Origin: Cupriavidus sp. AU9028
Lineage (GTDB): Bacteria > Pseudomonadota > Gammaproteobacteria > Burkholderiales > Burkholderiaceae
Direction of reading: 5' to 3'
Assembly (NCBI RefSeq): GCF_019795295.1
Contig: NZ_JAIMCG010000007.1
Coordinates: 186,001-250,000 of the forward strand
Length of the DNA stretch: 64,000 nt
Shown here: in pieces, positions 44,632 to 54,622 of the stretch
Layout: each line of letters starts with the position of its first letter
Numbering within the stretch: position 1 is the first letter of the stretch
Position numbers and translations under genes: made by a program
Notes under the pieces: model-generated
Databases searched by the model: none
Told to the model about the DNA's origin: nothing
What the model saw: the letters and a program-made list of their open reading frames with translations, nothing else

Positions 44632-44888
44632 CGCGCGTCGTCCCGGTCGGCCGGCGTATCGGGCAGATGCGAGCGCCGGCAGTAATGCAGGCCCTGCCAC
44701 GCGATCGCCTCGCTGCGCGGCAGGTGCACGCCACAATGGGCACAGGGAACGATCGGCTCCTGTGCGCCGTTGGCGGCATCGGCCGCCCCCCGCGCGGGCG
44801 GCGCCTTGGCACGGCGCGCGCGGACTCGGCTTCCCAGCCACCAGAAAAGGGCCAGCAGGATCGCCAGCAACAGAAAGACTCGGGACAT
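44628..44888 (-). CDS. Small membrane-anchored PP0621-type protein
   Basis: Function unknown. The 86 residues have an N-terminal transmembrane helix (VFLLLAILLALFWWLGSRVR), a basic/Ala linker and a C-terminal half zinc-ribbon-like motif (IVPCAHCGVHLPRSEAI then LHYCRRSH). The gene lies between the CcsA-type gene and ampD, with a 4-bp overlap to ampD. This CcsA/PP0621/ampD order is familiar from other betaproteobacteria. Confidence 0.82.
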   Translation of the reverse strand: MSRVFLLLAILLALFWWLGSRVRARRAKAPPARGAADAANGAQEPIVPCAHCGVHLPRSEAIAWQGLHYCRRSHLPDTPADRDDAR

Positions 44889-44906
44889 GGCGGTGGGGAA
44901 AGCCGG

Positions 44907-45869
44907 TCAGAGGCGATGCAGGATGACTTCGATGACGAAGCGGCTGCCGACATAGGCCAGCAGCAGGATGGCGAAGGAGGCGATCACCCAGCGCAGAGCG
45001 ACCCGTCCGCGCCAGCCGTAGAAGCGCCGCCCGGCCAGGATGCCGGCGAACATCGCCCACGACATGATGGCGAAGATGCTCTTGTGGTCCAGCCGCACGA
45101 CGCGCCCGAACAGCTCCTCGGAGAACAGCACGCCCGAGCCGATCGTCAGCGTCAGCAGCACGAAGCCGGCGGCGATCAGCCGGAACAGCAGCTTCTCCAG
45201 CGTCAGCAGCGGCGGCAGCAGATCGAGCCAGCGGCCCAGCCAGCCGGAGCGGGTGGCCGCCCCGCCGCCCTGGCCCGCCGCCGCCAGCCCGCGATTGAAG
45301 CCGTGCAGCCGGCGCTCGGCCAGCAGCATCAGGAAGGCGTGGAAGGCGGCCAGCGTGAACAGCCCGTAGGCGACGTTGGCGATGATGAAATGCAGCTTGA
45401 ACAGCGGCCGCGCGGCATAGCCGAGGATCTGCGTGCCCGGGAACGCCAGCGGCATCAGGCTGGCCAGCAGCGCCACGGGCACCACCACCAGGCCAAGCCC
45501 GGCCAGCGAGAAGAAGAAGCTCTCGACCCAGTAGATGCCTACGCCCAGCCACAACATTGCCGACAGCGCGAAGGCGAAGCCGAACACCATGCGGTCGGCG
45601 GGGAAGATGGTTTCATGCAGCAGCAGGCCATGACTGGCGAGCGCCCCGATCATCAGCAGGTGCCACCAGAGCGGCCGCCCTTCGGCACCGCTGCCCTGCG
45701 GCGGCCCCGGGACCAGCAGCATCGACGCCTGCCCCGGGCGCAGCCCGGCGGCGCCGGTGGCTCCTGCCGCGCCCAATGCCGCCGGCAGGCCGGCATGGCG
45801 CGTCGTCCAGCCGTGCCAGGCCAGAGCGCAATAGAGGAGTGCCGTCAGGGCATACAGTACAATCGCCAT
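44907..45869 (-). CDS. CcsA-type cytochrome c assembly/inner-membrane protein (YpjD-like)
   Basis: A polytopic inner-membrane protein of the CcmC/CcsA superfamily that may handle haem. The 320 residues give about eight hydrophobic segments. Conserved-looking His positions are MIGALASHGLLLHETIF and FKLHFIIANVAYGLFTLAAF; the end shows VRLDHKSIFAIMSWAMF and WVIASFAILLLAYVGSRFVI. The lack of other ccm/ccs genes leaves its role open; stand-alone homologues often sit next to ffh as here. It is divergent from ffh. Confidence 0.85.
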   Translation of the reverse strand: MAIVLYALTALLYCALAWHGWTTRHAGLPAALGAAGATGAAGLRPGQASMLLVPGPPQGSGAEGRPLWWHLLMIGALASHGLLLHETIFPADRMVFGFAFALSAMLWLGVGIYWVESFFFSLAGLGLVVVPVALLASLMPLAFPGTQILGYAARPLFKLHFIIANVAYGLFTLAAFHAFLMLLAERRLHGFNRGLAAAGQGGGAATRSGWLGRWLDLLPPLLTLEKLLFRLIAAGFVLLTLTIGSGVLFSEELFGRVVRLDHKSIFAIMSWAMFAGILAGRRFYGWRGRVALRWVIASFAILLLAYVGSRFVIEVILHRL

Positions 45870-46068
45870 TCGCGCAGTTTACCCTAGCGCCGTTTCCACG
45901 GTGCCCCTGCGAGTGACGGTATTGCGCTGTTCCTTCAGGCCGCATGCCGCTCGCAGCGGGCGGAACGTCAGGCGCCGGTTCGTGACCAAACCGAACCAGG
46001 ACGCGAACCCTACATCAGCCGGCGGCCGCCGCCGGCCACCCATCGGACCTATCCGGATCTCTGCCACC

Positions 46069-47472
46069 ATGCTGGACAATCTCACTCAACGCCTCGCGCG
46101 CGTCGTCAAGACCATGCGCGGCGAAGCCCGTCTGACGGAAGCGAACACCGCCGAGATGCTGCGCGAGGTGCGCCTGGCAATGCTCGAGGCGGACGTCGCG
46201 CTGCCCGTGGTCCGCGAGTTCGTCGCCCGCGTCAAGGAAAAGGCGCTCGGCGAGGAAGTGCTGAACAGCCTTACCCCTGGCCAGGCGCTGGTCGGCGTGG
46301 TGCAGCGCGAACTGACCGCGGTGATCGGCGGCGAGGAAGCGGTCGCCACGGACGGCGCGCCGGGCAAGTCGGCCGAGCTCAATCTCGCCGTGCAGCCGCC
46401 TGCGATCATCCTGATGGCGGGCCTGCAGGGCGCGGGCAAGACCACCACCGTCGGCAAGCTGGCCAAGTGGCTGAAAGAAAACAAGAAGAAGAAGGTGCTG
46501 ACGGTCTCGTGCGACGTCTACCGTCCCGCCGCCATCGCGCAGCTGAAGACCGTATCGGAACAGGTCGGCGCCGACTTCTTCCCCTCGCAGCCGGACCAGA
46601 AGCCGGTCGATATCGCCCGCAATGCGGTGGACTGGGCGCGCAAGCACTACCACGACGTGCTGATCGTCGACACCGCCGGCCGCCTGGGCATCGACGAGGC
46701 GATGATGCAGGAGATCGCGGCGCTGCACGCCACGCTGAAGCCGGCCGAGACGCTGTTCGTGGTCGACGCGATGCTCGGCCAGGATGCGGTCAACACCGCC
46801 AAGGCATTCAACGACACCCTGCCGCTGACTGGCGTGGTGCTGACCAAGCTGGACGGCGATGCCCGCGGCGGCGCGGCGCTGTCGGTGCGCCACGTGACCG
46901 GCCGGCCGATCAAGTTCGTCGGCGTCGGCGAGAAGCTGGACGGCCTGGAGGCGTTCTACCCGGACCGGATGGCGCAGCGAATTCTCGGCATGGGCGACAT
47001 CCTCGCGCTGGTGGAGGAAGCCCAGCGCGGTGTCGACATGGACGCGGCCGAGAAGCTGGCCAAGAAGATCAAGAAGACCGGTGGCTTCGATCTGGAAGAC
47101 TTCAAGACCCAGATCGGCCAGATGAAGAAGATGGGCGGGCTGGGCAGCCTCGTCGACAAGCTGCCGGCGCAGTTCGCACAGCAGGCGCAGGGCGCCAACA
47201 TGGACCAGGCCGAGCGTCAGGTGCGCCGCATGGAGGGCATCATCAACAGCATGACGCCCGCCGAGCGCGCCAAACCCGAGCTGATCAAGGCCAGCCGCAA
47301 GCGCCGCATCGCGGCGGGCGCGGGGGTGCCGGTGCAGGAAGTCAACCGCCTGTTGAACCAGTTCGATCAGATGCAGGGCATGATGAAGAAGCTCAAGGGC
47401 GGCGGCATGATGAAGATGATGCGCCAGATGGGCGCGATGAAAGGCGGCATGAAGGGCCTGTTCAACCGCTGA
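46069..47472 (+). CDS. ffh: Signal recognition particle GTPase Ffh
   Basis: Targets nascent membrane proteins to FtsY and the Sec translocon as part of SRP. The 467 residues include the N domain (MLDNLTQRLARVVKTMRGEA) and the G domain (LMAGLQGAGKTTTVGKLAKW, VSCDVYRPAAIAQLKTVSEQ, DVLIVDTAGRLGIDEAMMQE, TKLDGDARGGAALSVRHVTG). The Met-rich M domain ends in a helix-loop rich in GMMKMMRQMGAMKGGMKGL. The start ATG 46069 is the family start; an upstream open stretch is not similar. A phosphoribosyltransferase gene follows after 16 bp. Confidence 0.97.
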   Translation: MLDNLTQRLARVVKTMRGEARLTEANTAEMLREVRLAMLEADVALPVVREFVARVKEKALGEEVLNSLTPGQALVGVVQRELTAVIGGEEAVATDGAPGKSAELNLAVQPPAIILMAGLQGAGKTTTVGKLAKWLKENKKKKVLTVSCDVYRPAAIAQLKTVSEQVGADFFPSQPDQKPVDIARNAVDWARKHYHDVLIVDTAGRLGIDEAMMQEIAALHATLKPAETLFVVDAMLGQDAVNTAKAFNDTLPLTGVVLTKLDGDARGGAALSVRHVTGRPIKFVGVGEKLDGLEAFYPDRMAQRILGMGDILALVEEAQRGVDMDAAEKLAKKIKKTGGFDLEDFKTQIGQMKKMGGLGSLVDKLPAQFAQQAQGANMDQAERQVRRMEGIINSMTPAERAKPELIKASRKRRIAAGAGVPVQEVNRLLNQFDQMQGMMKKLKGGGMMKMMRQMGAMKGGMKGLFNR

Positions 47473-47488
47473 TCCCTCCACAGGAACG

Positions 47489-48040
47489 ATGACCATGATG
47501 ACTGCCGAACAGGCCCGCGAACTGTGGGCGAACTCCGAGGAAATCGTCAGCGCCGCCGAGGTGCAGGCGTCGCTGGACCGGATGGCCGAGGAGATCAAGG
47601 CGAAGATGGGCGACCGCTTCCCGCTGGTGCTGTCCGTGATGGGCGGCGCCGTGGTGTTCACCGGCATGCTGCTGCCCAAGCTCGACTTCCCGCTCGAGTT
47701 CGACTACATCCATCTCTCGCGCTACAACAACAAGACCGTTGGCGGCGAGATGCAGTGGCGCGTGGCGCCGCGTGAATCGGTCCGTGACCGTACCGTGCTG
47801 GTGCTGGACGACATCCTGGACGAAGGCGAAACCATGGCGGCGATCCGGCAGCGGATCATGGACATGGGCGCGCGCGAGTTCCACGCGGCGGTACTGTGCG
47901 AGAAGACGCTGACCAAGGCGAAGCCGATGCGGCCCGACTTCTGCGGCTTCATGGTGCCGGACCGCTATGTCTTCGGCTGCGGCATGGACGCCAAGGGCTA
48001 CTGGCGCAACCTGGGCACGATCCGCGCGCTCAAGGCCTGA
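47489..48040 (+). CDS. Hypoxanthine-guanine phosphoribosyltransferase family protein
   Basis: Salvages hypoxanthine or guanine to nucleotides using PRPP. The 183 residues have the PRT fold: PLVLSVMGGAVVFTGMLLPK, YIHLSRYNNKTVGGEMQWRV, the PRPP-binding loop TVLVLDDILDEGETMAAIRQ and the late PDRYVFGCGMDAKGYWRNLG. The length fits Hpt. An AGGAA site precedes ATG 47489; MMTAEQ two codons later is an alternative. It follows ffh closely in the same direction. Confidence 0.9.
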   Translation: MTMMTAEQARELWANSEEIVSAAEVQASLDRMAEEIKAKMGDRFPLVLSVMGGAVVFTGMLLPKLDFPLEFDYIHLSRYNNKTVGGEMQWRVAPRESVRDRTVLVLDDILDEGETMAAIRQRIMDMGAREFHAAVLCEKTLTKAKPMRPDFCGFMVPDRYVFGCGMDAKGYWRNLGTIRALKA

Positions 48041-48112
48041 TCTCGAGGGCGCCGTCCCGGCGCCCCCCGCCCGCCGCCCCCCCGCCGGCCGCATTCCGGG
48101 CCGCCCCGGCCC

Positions 48113-49015
48113 TCACTCGCCGGCGCGGTAGGGCCGCTCCCGCAGCCACTTGGTAGCAATCCACTTCTCCCCCTGCTCCACCGGCAGCCCGGCGTGCAAG
48201 GTGCGCTCGTCAAGCGAACCATCCTCGCCCCGGTAGCCGAAGTACACGGCATTGCCGCGCACCGGCATCACCCGCAGCCCCAGCCTGGGAAACGCGGTCG
48301 CCCCGCCGGCCGGCACATCGTTCAGATAGATCACCATCGTCGCGACACGCTGGCCGCCCACGCGCAGCTGCCGGGCCTCGCCCAGGCGCGCGGGATTGAA
48401 GTAGTCGAAGTGCGGCTGGTACTCGCCGCCCGGTTTGTAGTTCAGGATCTGCAGGCCTTCGCCGTGCTCGGCGGGAATGCCGGTAACCTGGGCGATGCGC
48501 GCCTCGATGCGCTGGATCAGCGGATGTTCGCCGACCTGGAACATCGCGCCCATGCTGGTGCGGGCTTCGATCAGGTTTTCATCGCCGGTATCGGGGTTGA
48601 CGACCGGCGAGCGCGCCAGCCGGTTGCGGGCCAGTTCGACCAGCGCGTCGCACTCCGCCGCGGCCAGCAGCCCGTCGAACAGCGCGATGCGCGGCGATTC
48701 CAGCGCAAACAGCAGCGGCACCGGACCGCGGTCCGACTCCAGCGCATTGATGCCTGCCGGCGTAGCCTCGGTGGCTTGCGTCGTTCCCTGTGACTTCGCC
48801 TGTGCCATGCCATCCCCACGGCGGCGCCGCGCCGCCAGCGCGGCGCGCACCGTGTCGCGGGCGAAGCCGGCATCGTAGCCGGATTCCCGCATCGAGCGCG
48901 TCAACGCATCGGCATCGAAGCCCAGCGCGATATGGCGTTCCAGCCAGCGCTCCAGTTCGGGGGAAGAGACGGCATGGCCGGATGGCGCCGTGCCGGATTG
49001 GCTTGGGGTCGTCAT
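48113..49015 (-). CDS. 2-oxoglutarate/Fe(II)-dependent oxygenase, prolyl-4-hydroxylase-like
   Basis: A probable P4H-type dioxygenase; the protein substrate is unknown. The 300 residues start MTTPSQSGTAPSGH. The first 80 or so form a helical region with a Cys-free SPELERWLERHIALGFDADA motif. The catalytic jelly-roll follows, with GEYQPHFDYFNPARLGEARQ (HxD metal pair), VATMVIYLNDVPAGGATAFP and the distal DERTLHAGLPVEQGEKWIAT with the second His and the 2-oxoglutarate Lys. The start ATG overlaps the transglycosylase stop (ATGA), so the two are coupled. Confidence 0.9.
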   Translation of the reverse strand: MTTPSQSGTAPSGHAVSSPELERWLERHIALGFDADALTRSMRESGYDAGFARDTVRAALAARRRRGDGMAQAKSQGTTQATEATPAGINALESDRGPVPLLFALESPRIALFDGLLAAAECDALVELARNRLARSPVVNPDTGDENLIEARTSMGAMFQVGEHPLIQRIEARIAQVTGIPAEHGEGLQILNYKPGGEYQPHFDYFNPARLGEARQLRVGGQRVATMVIYLNDVPAGGATAFPRLGLRVMPVRGNAVYFGYRGEDGSLDERTLHAGLPVEQGEKWIATKWLRERPYRAGE

Positions 49016-49773
49016 AGCGGGTGGCGGGGCCGGGACGGCACGGTGGGGGCGGGAAGGACTGGCGCAGGGGCAGGCCCGGCGCTGGACACGCGGGACGGTG
49101 CCGCGTGCATCGCCGCCACGCTGGCCTCGGCCTGCTGCCAGCGTTGCCATGCCGCCAGTACCGCATTCGGGTACTCGGCGCGGCCGCGGCTGCCGTTGTA
49201 GCGGCCCAGCGCAAGGAACAGGTCGCCGTTCTCGCGATCCAGGTAGTGGCGCAGGATCGTGCAGCCGTAGCGCAGGTTGCCCTGCAGATGGAACAGCTTG
49301 CGGGTATCCCCGTCGCCGATGGTGCGCGTCCAGAACGGCATCACCTGCATCAGGCCGCGCGCGCCGACCGGGCTGATGGCGTACTTGCGGAAATTGCTTT
49401 CGACCTGGATCAGCCCCAGCACCAGCGACGGTTCCAGACCCGCCCGGCGCGCCTCGTAGTGGACCGTCTCGACCAGTTCGAGCCGAAGCTGCGGCTCCGG
49501 AATCCGGCGCTCCAGCCGGCGCGCCATTTCGTCGCGCCACAGCAGAAAGGCGCGCTCCTCGTCCGCGCTGGGAAAGACCGGCCGCGCCGGCCGGGCGTCG
49601 GCAATCGCCGCCGCCAGCGCGCCGCGCACCCAGTCGGCCAGGTCTTCTTCCCGCTGGGCCCCCGCATGGACCAGACCCGCCGCACCGAGCAGCAGCGGCG
49701 CCAGCCAGCGTGCCACCCAGCGTATCGATGGCGGCGGTTGGGTCCGCGCCGGCTTCGGCCGATGCAGCGCCAT
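49012..49773 (-). CDS. Lytic transglycosylase, SLT domain
   Basis: Cleaves murein glycan strands to 1,6-anhydro products in the periplasm. The 253 residues have an N-terminal signal/anchor (WVARWLAPLLLGAAGLVHAG, about residues 19-38) and the SLT fold. Motifs are SLVLGLIQVESNFRKYAISP with catalytic Glu, VGARGLMQVMPFWTR and LRYGCTILRHYLDRENGDLF. A Pro/Ala-rich C-terminal tail closes it. It lies between proS and the P4H-like gene on the minus strand. Products would feed the AmpD recycling route encoded 5 kb away. Confidence 0.92.
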   Translation of the reverse strand: MALHRPKPARTQPPPSIRWVARWLAPLLLGAAGLVHAGAQREEDLADWVRGALAAAIADARPARPVFPSADEERAFLLWRDEMARRLERRIPEPQLRLELVETVHYEARRAGLEPSLVLGLIQVESNFRKYAISPVGARGLMQVMPFWTRTIGDGDTRKLFHLQGNLRYGCTILRHYLDRENGDLFLALGRYNGSRGRAEYPNAVLAAWQRWQQAEASVAAMHAAPSRVSSAGPAPAPVLPAPTVPSRPRHPL

Positions 49774-49803
49774 GGGTTTCCCGGACGCCCCGTCTGCGCG
49801 CCG

Positions 49804-51531
49804 TCAGCGGCCCAGGCGCTCGCGCACCATGGCGACGACGTCGGCGACCGCCACCCGGCTGGCCTCGGCATCGCGCCGGCCCTGGTACTCGACCTGGCCT
49901 TCCTTCAGACCGCGGTCGCCCACCACCACGCGGTGCGGCACGCCGATCAGTTCCCAGTCGGCGAACATCACGCCCGGCCGCTCGCCGCGGTCGTCCAGAA
50001 TCACGTCCACGCCGGCCGCGAGCAGTTCGGCATGGATGCGGTCCGCCTCGGCCCGCACGGCCTCCGAGCGGTCGTAGCCGACCGGGCACACCACCACTTC
50101 GAACGGCGCGATGGCAGCGGGCCAGATGATGCCGCGCTCATCGTAGTTCTGCTCGATGGCGGCGCCCAGGATGCGGGTGATGCCGATACCGTAGCAGCCC
50201 ATCTGCAGCGGCTGGGTCTTGCCGTTCTCGTCGAGGAAGGTCGCGCCCATGGCTTCGGAATAGCGGGTGCCGAGCATGAACACGTGGCCCACCTCGATGC
50301 CCCGGCAGATCGCCAGCTTGCCCTTGCCGTCGGGCGAGGCGTCGCCCTCGACCACGTTGCGCAGATCGGCGACGATCGGCTCGGGCAGGTCGCGGCCCCA
50401 GTTGACGCCGGTCAGGTGGTAGTCCTTCTCGTTGGCGCCGCAGACGAAGTCGCTCATGTTGGCGACCGTGCGGTCCGCCACCACGGTGACGGGCGCGCGC
50501 GTGCCGATCGGACCCAGATAGCCCGGCGGCGTGCCGAAGGTGTCGACGATCTCCGCCTCGGTGGCGAACCGGAACTCGGCCAGGCCCGGCACCTTCGACG
50601 CCTTGATCTCGTTCAGGTCGTGATCGCCACGCAGCAGCAGCAGCCAGATGCGGGCGGGCTCGCCCTCGCCACCGTCGGTCGCCAGCACGATCGACTTGAC
50701 GGTATGTTCGAGCGGGATGCCCAGCAGTTCCGCCACATCCTCGCACTTGGCCTTGCCCGGCGTGGCGGTTCGCGTCAGCGCGCCAGCGGGCGCGGCGCGG
50801 CTGGCCAGCAGCGGCAGCGCCTCGGCCGCTTCCATGTTGGCTGCGTAGTCCGACTGCGGGCAGTAGACGATGGCGTCCTCCCCGGTGTCGGCGATCACGT
50901 GGAATTCATGCGAACCCGATCCGCCGATGGCGCCGTTGTCGGCTGCCACCGCGCGAAACTCCAGGCCGAAGCGCTGGAAGATGCGCACGTAGGCGTCGTA
51001 CATCTTGCGATACGACTCGCGCAGGCCGTCGGTGTCCCGGTCGAAGGAGTAGGCGTCCTTCATGGTGAACTCGCGGCCGCGCATGATGCCGAAGCGCGGA
51101 CGCCGCTCGTCGCGGAACTTGGTCTGGATCTGGTACAGATTCAGCGGCAGCTGCTTGTAGCTGCGCACTTCGCTGCGCACGATGTCAGTGACCACTTCCT
51201 CTGAGGTCGGCTGCAGCGCGAAGTCGCGCTCGTGGCGATCCTTCAGACGCAGCAGCTCCGGCCCCATCTTGTCCCAGCGCCCCGTCTCCTGCCACAGCTC
51301 GGCCGGCTGCACCACCGGCATGGTCAGCTCGATCGCGCCCGCGCGGTTCATTTCCTCGCGTACGATCTGCTCGACCTTGCGAATCACGCGCAGGCCGACC
51401 GGCATATAGCTGTAGATCCCCGCGCCCAGCTTCTTGATCATGCCGGCGCGCATCATCAGCTTGTGCGAGACGATCTCGGCGTCGGCAGGGGCTTCCTTCA
51501 GGGTGGAGATAAAGTATTGCGAAGCTTTCAT
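49804..51531 (-). CDS. proS: Prolyl-tRNA synthetase, bacterial type with editing domain
   Basis: Charges tRNA-Pro. From ATG 51531 the product is 575 residues, matching bacterial ProRS. It begins [20 protein letters not shown] and contains class II motifs ([56 protein letters not shown]). An INS editing insertion lies between about residues 225 and 400 ([20 protein letters not shown]). The C-terminal anticodon domain includes [20 protein letters not shown]. The frame is open upstream to 51720 without similarity. It is divergent from rppH. Confidence 0.97.
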   Translation of the reverse strand: MKASQYFISTLKEAPADAEIVSHKLMMRAGMIKKLGAGIYSYMPVGLRVIRKVEQIVREEMNRAGAIELTMPVVQPAELWQETGRWDKMGPELLRLKDRHERDFALQPTSEEVVTDIVRSEVRSYKQLPLNLYQIQTKFRDERRPRFGIMRGREFTMKDAYSFDRDTDGLRESYRKMYDAYVRIFQRFGLEFRAVAADNGAIGGSGSHEFHVIADTGEDAIVYCPQSDYAANMEAAEALPLLASRAAPAGALTRTATPGKAKCEDVAELLGIPLEHTVKSIVLATDGGEGEPARIWLLLLRGDHDLNEIKASKVPGLAEFRFATEAEIVDTFGTPPGYLGPIGTRAPVTVVADRTVANMSDFVCGANEKDYHLTGVNWGRDLPEPIVADLRNVVEGDASPDGKGKLAICRGIEVGHVFMLGTRYSEAMGATFLDENGKTQPLQMGCYGIGITRILGAAIEQNYDERGIIWPAAIAPFEVVVCPVGYDRSEAVRAEADRIHAELLAAGVDVILDDRGERPGVMFADWELIGVPHRVVVGDRGLKEGQVEYQGRRDAEASRVAVADVVAMVRERLGR

Positions 51532-51859
51532 CCGTGGAGCTTTCGGGGTTGGGCCAATCGGACCGGAGCCGGCGGACGGGTCCGGGCGGCGCGGGGCGTT
51601 TCGGCTGGGACAATGGGGTCGGGTCGGCGGCTGCGCGCACGTCGCCCCGGGAAGGGATCGATTGTGCCGGACCGGGCGGAACAAGGCGAGTACCGCCTGC
51701 GGCGGCGCCCTGGAGCACACCGGGGAGCCGCCTTGAGCGCAGCGACCGGCACCTCGAAAGGCGCTTCACGTCGGGGAAAACCAGCACCTTGGCACGGCCG
51801 GGCCGCAGCACGCGCTTCCTTTATAATCGACGTAATTCTAAAGGATTCGAGGTGCAGTC

Positions 51860-52627
51860 ATGCTCGATCGTGAAGGCTTTCGCCCGAACGTCGGCATCAT
51901 CCTCATCAACGCTCGGAATGAGGTGTTCTGGGGCAAGCGAATCGGCGAACATTCTTGGCAGTTTCCGCAAGGCGGCATCAAATACGGCGAGACGCCGGAA
52001 CAGGCGATGTACCGCGAACTGCATGAAGAGGTCGGACTCCTGCCTGAGCACGTCAGGATCGTCGGTCGCACGCGCGACTGGCTGCGTTACGAGGTGCCGG
52101 ACAAATTCATCCGCCGCGAGATCCGCGGCCACTACAGGGGGCAAAAACAGATCTGGTTCCTGTTGCGCATGGCGGCACGCGATTGCGATATCTGCCTGCG
52201 CGCAACCGATCACCCGGAATTCGACGCCTGGCGCTGGAGCCACTACTGGGTGCCGCTGGACGCGGTGATCGAATTCAAGCGCGAGGTATATCAGCTGGCG
52301 CTGACCGAGTTGTCACGCTTCCTGAACCGCGGTGCGCGGCCGCCGCTCAGTCCGTATGGCAGCCACCATGGCGGGGCCAACGGCCGCGCCAATGGCAATG
52401 GCGCCGATGGCGGGCGCGCCGATCGGCCCGAGCGCGGCGAGCGCCCGAGCCGCGGCGAGCGTGCGGCGGCGCGCGTGCCGGCCGGCGAGCGGGACTGTGC
52501 CGACGCCCGCACTGCGGCGCGGCCGGCCACGGTCGACGCCAACTCTTCCCCGGCGGTCGCGCCCAGCGTGCCCGCCACCCAGCCGGCCCCTGTCCGGCGA
52601 TCCCGAACCGTTCCGGAGAACCGATGA
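51860..52627 (+). CDS. rppH: RNA pyrophosphohydrolase with a long C-terminal extension
   Basis: Removes pyrophosphate from 5' triphosphorylated mRNA to trigger decay. The 255-residue protein starts [20 protein letters not shown]. It carries the Nudix box [20 protein letters not shown] followed by VGL at about residues 38-60, plus [20 protein letters not shown] and [11 protein letters not shown], typical of RppH. RppH usually ends near residue 160-190. Here about 85 extra residues are disordered and rich in Gly, Arg, Ala, Asn and Pro. The stop overlaps the start of the CNP1-like gene (ATGA). Confidence 0.95.
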   Translation: MLDREGFRPNVGIILINARNEVFWGKRIGEHSWQFPQGGIKYGETPEQAMYRELHEEVGLLPEHVRIVGRTRDWLRYEVPDKFIRREIRGHYRGQKQIWFLLRMAARDCDICLRATDHPEFDAWRWSHYWVPLDAVIEFKREVYQLALTELSRFLNRGARPPLSPYGSHHGGANGRANGNGADGGRADRPERGERPSRGERAAARVPAGERDCADARTAARPATVDANSSPAVAPSVPATQPAPVRRSRTVPENR

Positions 52628-53262
52628 GCTTTCCCGCCGGCCAACGCCGACGCCGTCTTCCCTTCGCCGTCCAGCCAGCCGTGACGGCCGGTCTTGCCGC
52701 CATCGCACTGCTGACCGGACTGTCCGGCTGCTCCAGCACGCCCGCCGAGCCGCAGCGGGTCGAGATCCAGCCGGAGGAAGAGCCGGTCTACCTGCTCGAC
52801 CGGCTCGCCAAGAAGGGCTTCCAGGAGCAGGCCACCAGGCTGCCGGCGCCGCCCAGGGACAGCGACCTGCTGCCCTTCGACGTCAGCAGCACTGGCCGGC
52901 TGTCCTTCGCCGTCGACGCGCGCTCGCTGTCCATCGGCGAGGATGACGTGATCCGCTATACCGTGGTGGCGACTAGTCCAAGCGGCGCGCGCAACGTCAC
53001 GCATGAGGGCCTGCGTTGCGACTCGTTCCAGCGCAAGCTGTTCGCCACCATGCCGCCGGGGCGCGACACCTGGGTGCCGAACCAGAGCCAGAGCCAGGAC
53101 CAGTGGCGCCGCATGGGCAGCGGCGTCAGCAATGACTATGCGGCGACGCTGGCGGTGGATTACTTCTGCGATGGGCGCTCGCCGTCGGGCAAGGCCGAAG
53201 ACATCGTCCGCGCCATGAAGCGGCAGACGCCGGTCACGGACGCGCGTCACCTGGGGCGCTGA
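52624..53262 (+). CDS. CNP1-like lipoprotein
   Basis: A predicted outer-membrane or periplasmic lipoprotein of the CNP1-like type, function unknown. The 212 residues start [20 protein letters not shown], with a basic N-region, hydrophobic core and lipobox LSGCSS (Cys at about residue 38). The mature domain contains [40 protein letters not shown] and [20 protein letters not shown], with a late DYFCDG Cys. The ATGA overlap with rppH suggests coupled translation. A strong terminator follows. Confidence 0.87.
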   Translation: MSFPAGQRRRRLPFAVQPAVTAGLAAIALLTGLSGCSSTPAEPQRVEIQPEEEPVYLLDRLAKKGFQEQATRLPAPPRDSDLLPFDVSSTGRLSFAVDARSLSIGEDDVIRYTVVATSPSGARNVTHEGLRCDSFQRKLFATMPPGRDTWVPNQSQSQDQWRRMGSGVSNDYAATLAVDYFCDGRSPSGKAEDIVRAMKRQTPVTDARHLGR

Positions 53263-53285
53263 CGGCGGATCGTTGCGCTGAAACG

Positions 53286-53320
53286 AACAAGGGCGGCCAT
53301 CAGGCCGCCCTTGTTTGCTT
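53286..53320 (+). terminator. Rho-independent terminator after the CNP1-like gene
   Basis: A perfect 13-bp stem, AACAAGGGCGGCC-type (53286-53298 with 53303-53315), has an ATCA loop and is followed by TGCTTTT. It lies 23 bp after the stop. Confidence 0.85.
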
Positions 53321-53365
53321 TTGGGGGAAGGGGCGCTCGGTTACCCTCGCACGTGCTGGTGGCGT

Positions 53366-53409
53366 GCTCCCCTCGCCCGCTTGCGGCAGAGGGGCCGGGG
53401 GAGAGGGCA
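53366..53409. repeat. REP-like element downstream of proB
   Basis: A C/T-rich half (GCTCCCCTCGCCCGC) and a G/A-rich half (GAGGGGCCGGGGGAGAGGG) form an imperfect stem. The 20 nt at 53389-53408 recur at 58373-58392 in inverted orientation with a single mismatch, which shows a dispersed repeat family. Confidence 0.75.
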
Positions 53410-53434
53410 GCGCAGGCCGCCGCCCGCCTCGCCG

Positions 53435-54553
53435 CTACGCCAGCACCATATTGTCCCGATGGATCAGTTCCGGCTCGTTCAGATGCCCCAGCACCGCCTC
53501 GATCTCCGAAGACGGCTTGCGCGCGATGCGGCGCGCCTCCGCGCTGGAATAGTTGGTCAGACCCCGCGCGACTTCCCTGCCCTGCGTATCGACGCAGGCG
53601 ATCACCTCGCCGCGGGCGAACTCGCCCTGCACCTCGATCACGCCAATCGGCAGCAACGATTTGCCGCCCGACGTCAGCTTGTCCACCGCGCCCGCATCGA
53701 TCACCACCGTACCGCGCAGCTGCAGATGGTCGGCCATCCACTGCTTGCGCGCGGTGAGCCGGCCGGTCGGCGCCAGCAGCTGCGTGCCGATCGCCTCGCC
53801 CTGGCAAAGCCGCGCCAGCACCTCCGGCTCGCGGCCGGACGCGATCACGGTGTGCGCGCCCGACTTGGCCGCGCGCTTTGCCGCCAGGATCTTGGTCAGC
53901 ATGCCGCCCTTGCCGATCGAGCTGCCGGCGCCGCCCGCCATCGCCTCGAGCTCCGGCGTGCCGGCCATTGCCTCGTGGATGAATTCGGCATTCGGGTCGC
54001 GGCGCGGATCGGCGCTGTAGAGCCCGCGCTGGTCGGTCAGGATCACCAGCGCATCGCCTTCGATCAGGTTGGTCACCAACGCGCCGAGCGTATCGTTGTC
54101 GCCGAACTTGATCTCGTCGGTGACCACCGTGTCGTTCTCGTTGATGATCGGCACCACGCCGTAGCCGAGCAGCGTCAGCAGCGTCGAGCGCGCGTTCAGA
54201 TAGCGCTCGCGGTCGGCGAGGTCGGCGTGCGTCAGCAAGACCTGCGCGGTGCGGATCGCGTGCTGGGCGAACTGGCTTTCATAGACCTGTGCCAGCCCCA
54301 TCTGCCCGACCGCGGCAGCGGCCTGCAGCTCGTGGATCTCGCGCGGGCGGCGCGACCACCCCAGGCGCTGCATGCCCTCCGCAATGGCCCCGGAGCTGAC
54401 CAGCACGACGTCCTTGCCGGCGGCACGCAAGGTGGCGATCTGCGCCGCCCAGCGGGCGATCGCCTCGTGGTCCAGCCCCCTGCCGTCGTTGGTCACCAGA
54501 CTGGAGCCGACCTTGACGACGAGACGTTTTGCCTGGGCGATGACCGATTGCAT
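53435..54553 (-). CDS. proB: Glutamate 5-kinase with PUA domain
   Basis: Phosphorylates glutamate in proline synthesis. The 372 residues include the amino-acid-kinase domain ([20 protein letters not shown] at about 9-28, [37 protein letters not shown]) and a glycine-rich VGTGGM-equivalent here read [19 protein letters not shown]-terminal PUA domain starts near residue 280. Gene order rplU-rpmA-obgE-proB is conserved in betaproteobacteria. It lies 69 bp after obgE, and a REP-like element follows. Confidence 0.97.
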   Translation of the reverse strand: MQSVIAQAKRLVVKVGSSLVTNDGRGLDHEAIARWAAQIATLRAAGKDVVLVSSGAIAEGMQRLGWSRRPREIHELQAAAAVGQMGLAQVYESQFAQHAIRTAQVLLTHADLADRERYLNARSTLLTLLGYGVVPIINENDTVVTDEIKFGDNDTLGALVTNLIEGDALVILTDQRGLYSADPRRDPNAEFIHEAMAGTPELEAMAGGAGSSIGKGGMLTKILAAKRAAKSGAHTVIASGREPEVLARLCQGEAIGTQLLAPTGRLTARKQWMADHLQLRGTVVIDAGAVDKLTSGGKSLLPIGVIEVQGEFARGEVIACVDTQGREVARGLTNYSSAEARRIARKPSSEIEAVLGHLNEPELIHRDNMVLA

Positions 54554-54622
54554 GGTGAGACAGCTCTCCTTGGAGATACGTCGAAAGGGCGAAAGGACTG
54601 GAAGGTTGCTGGGCGCAGCGCG

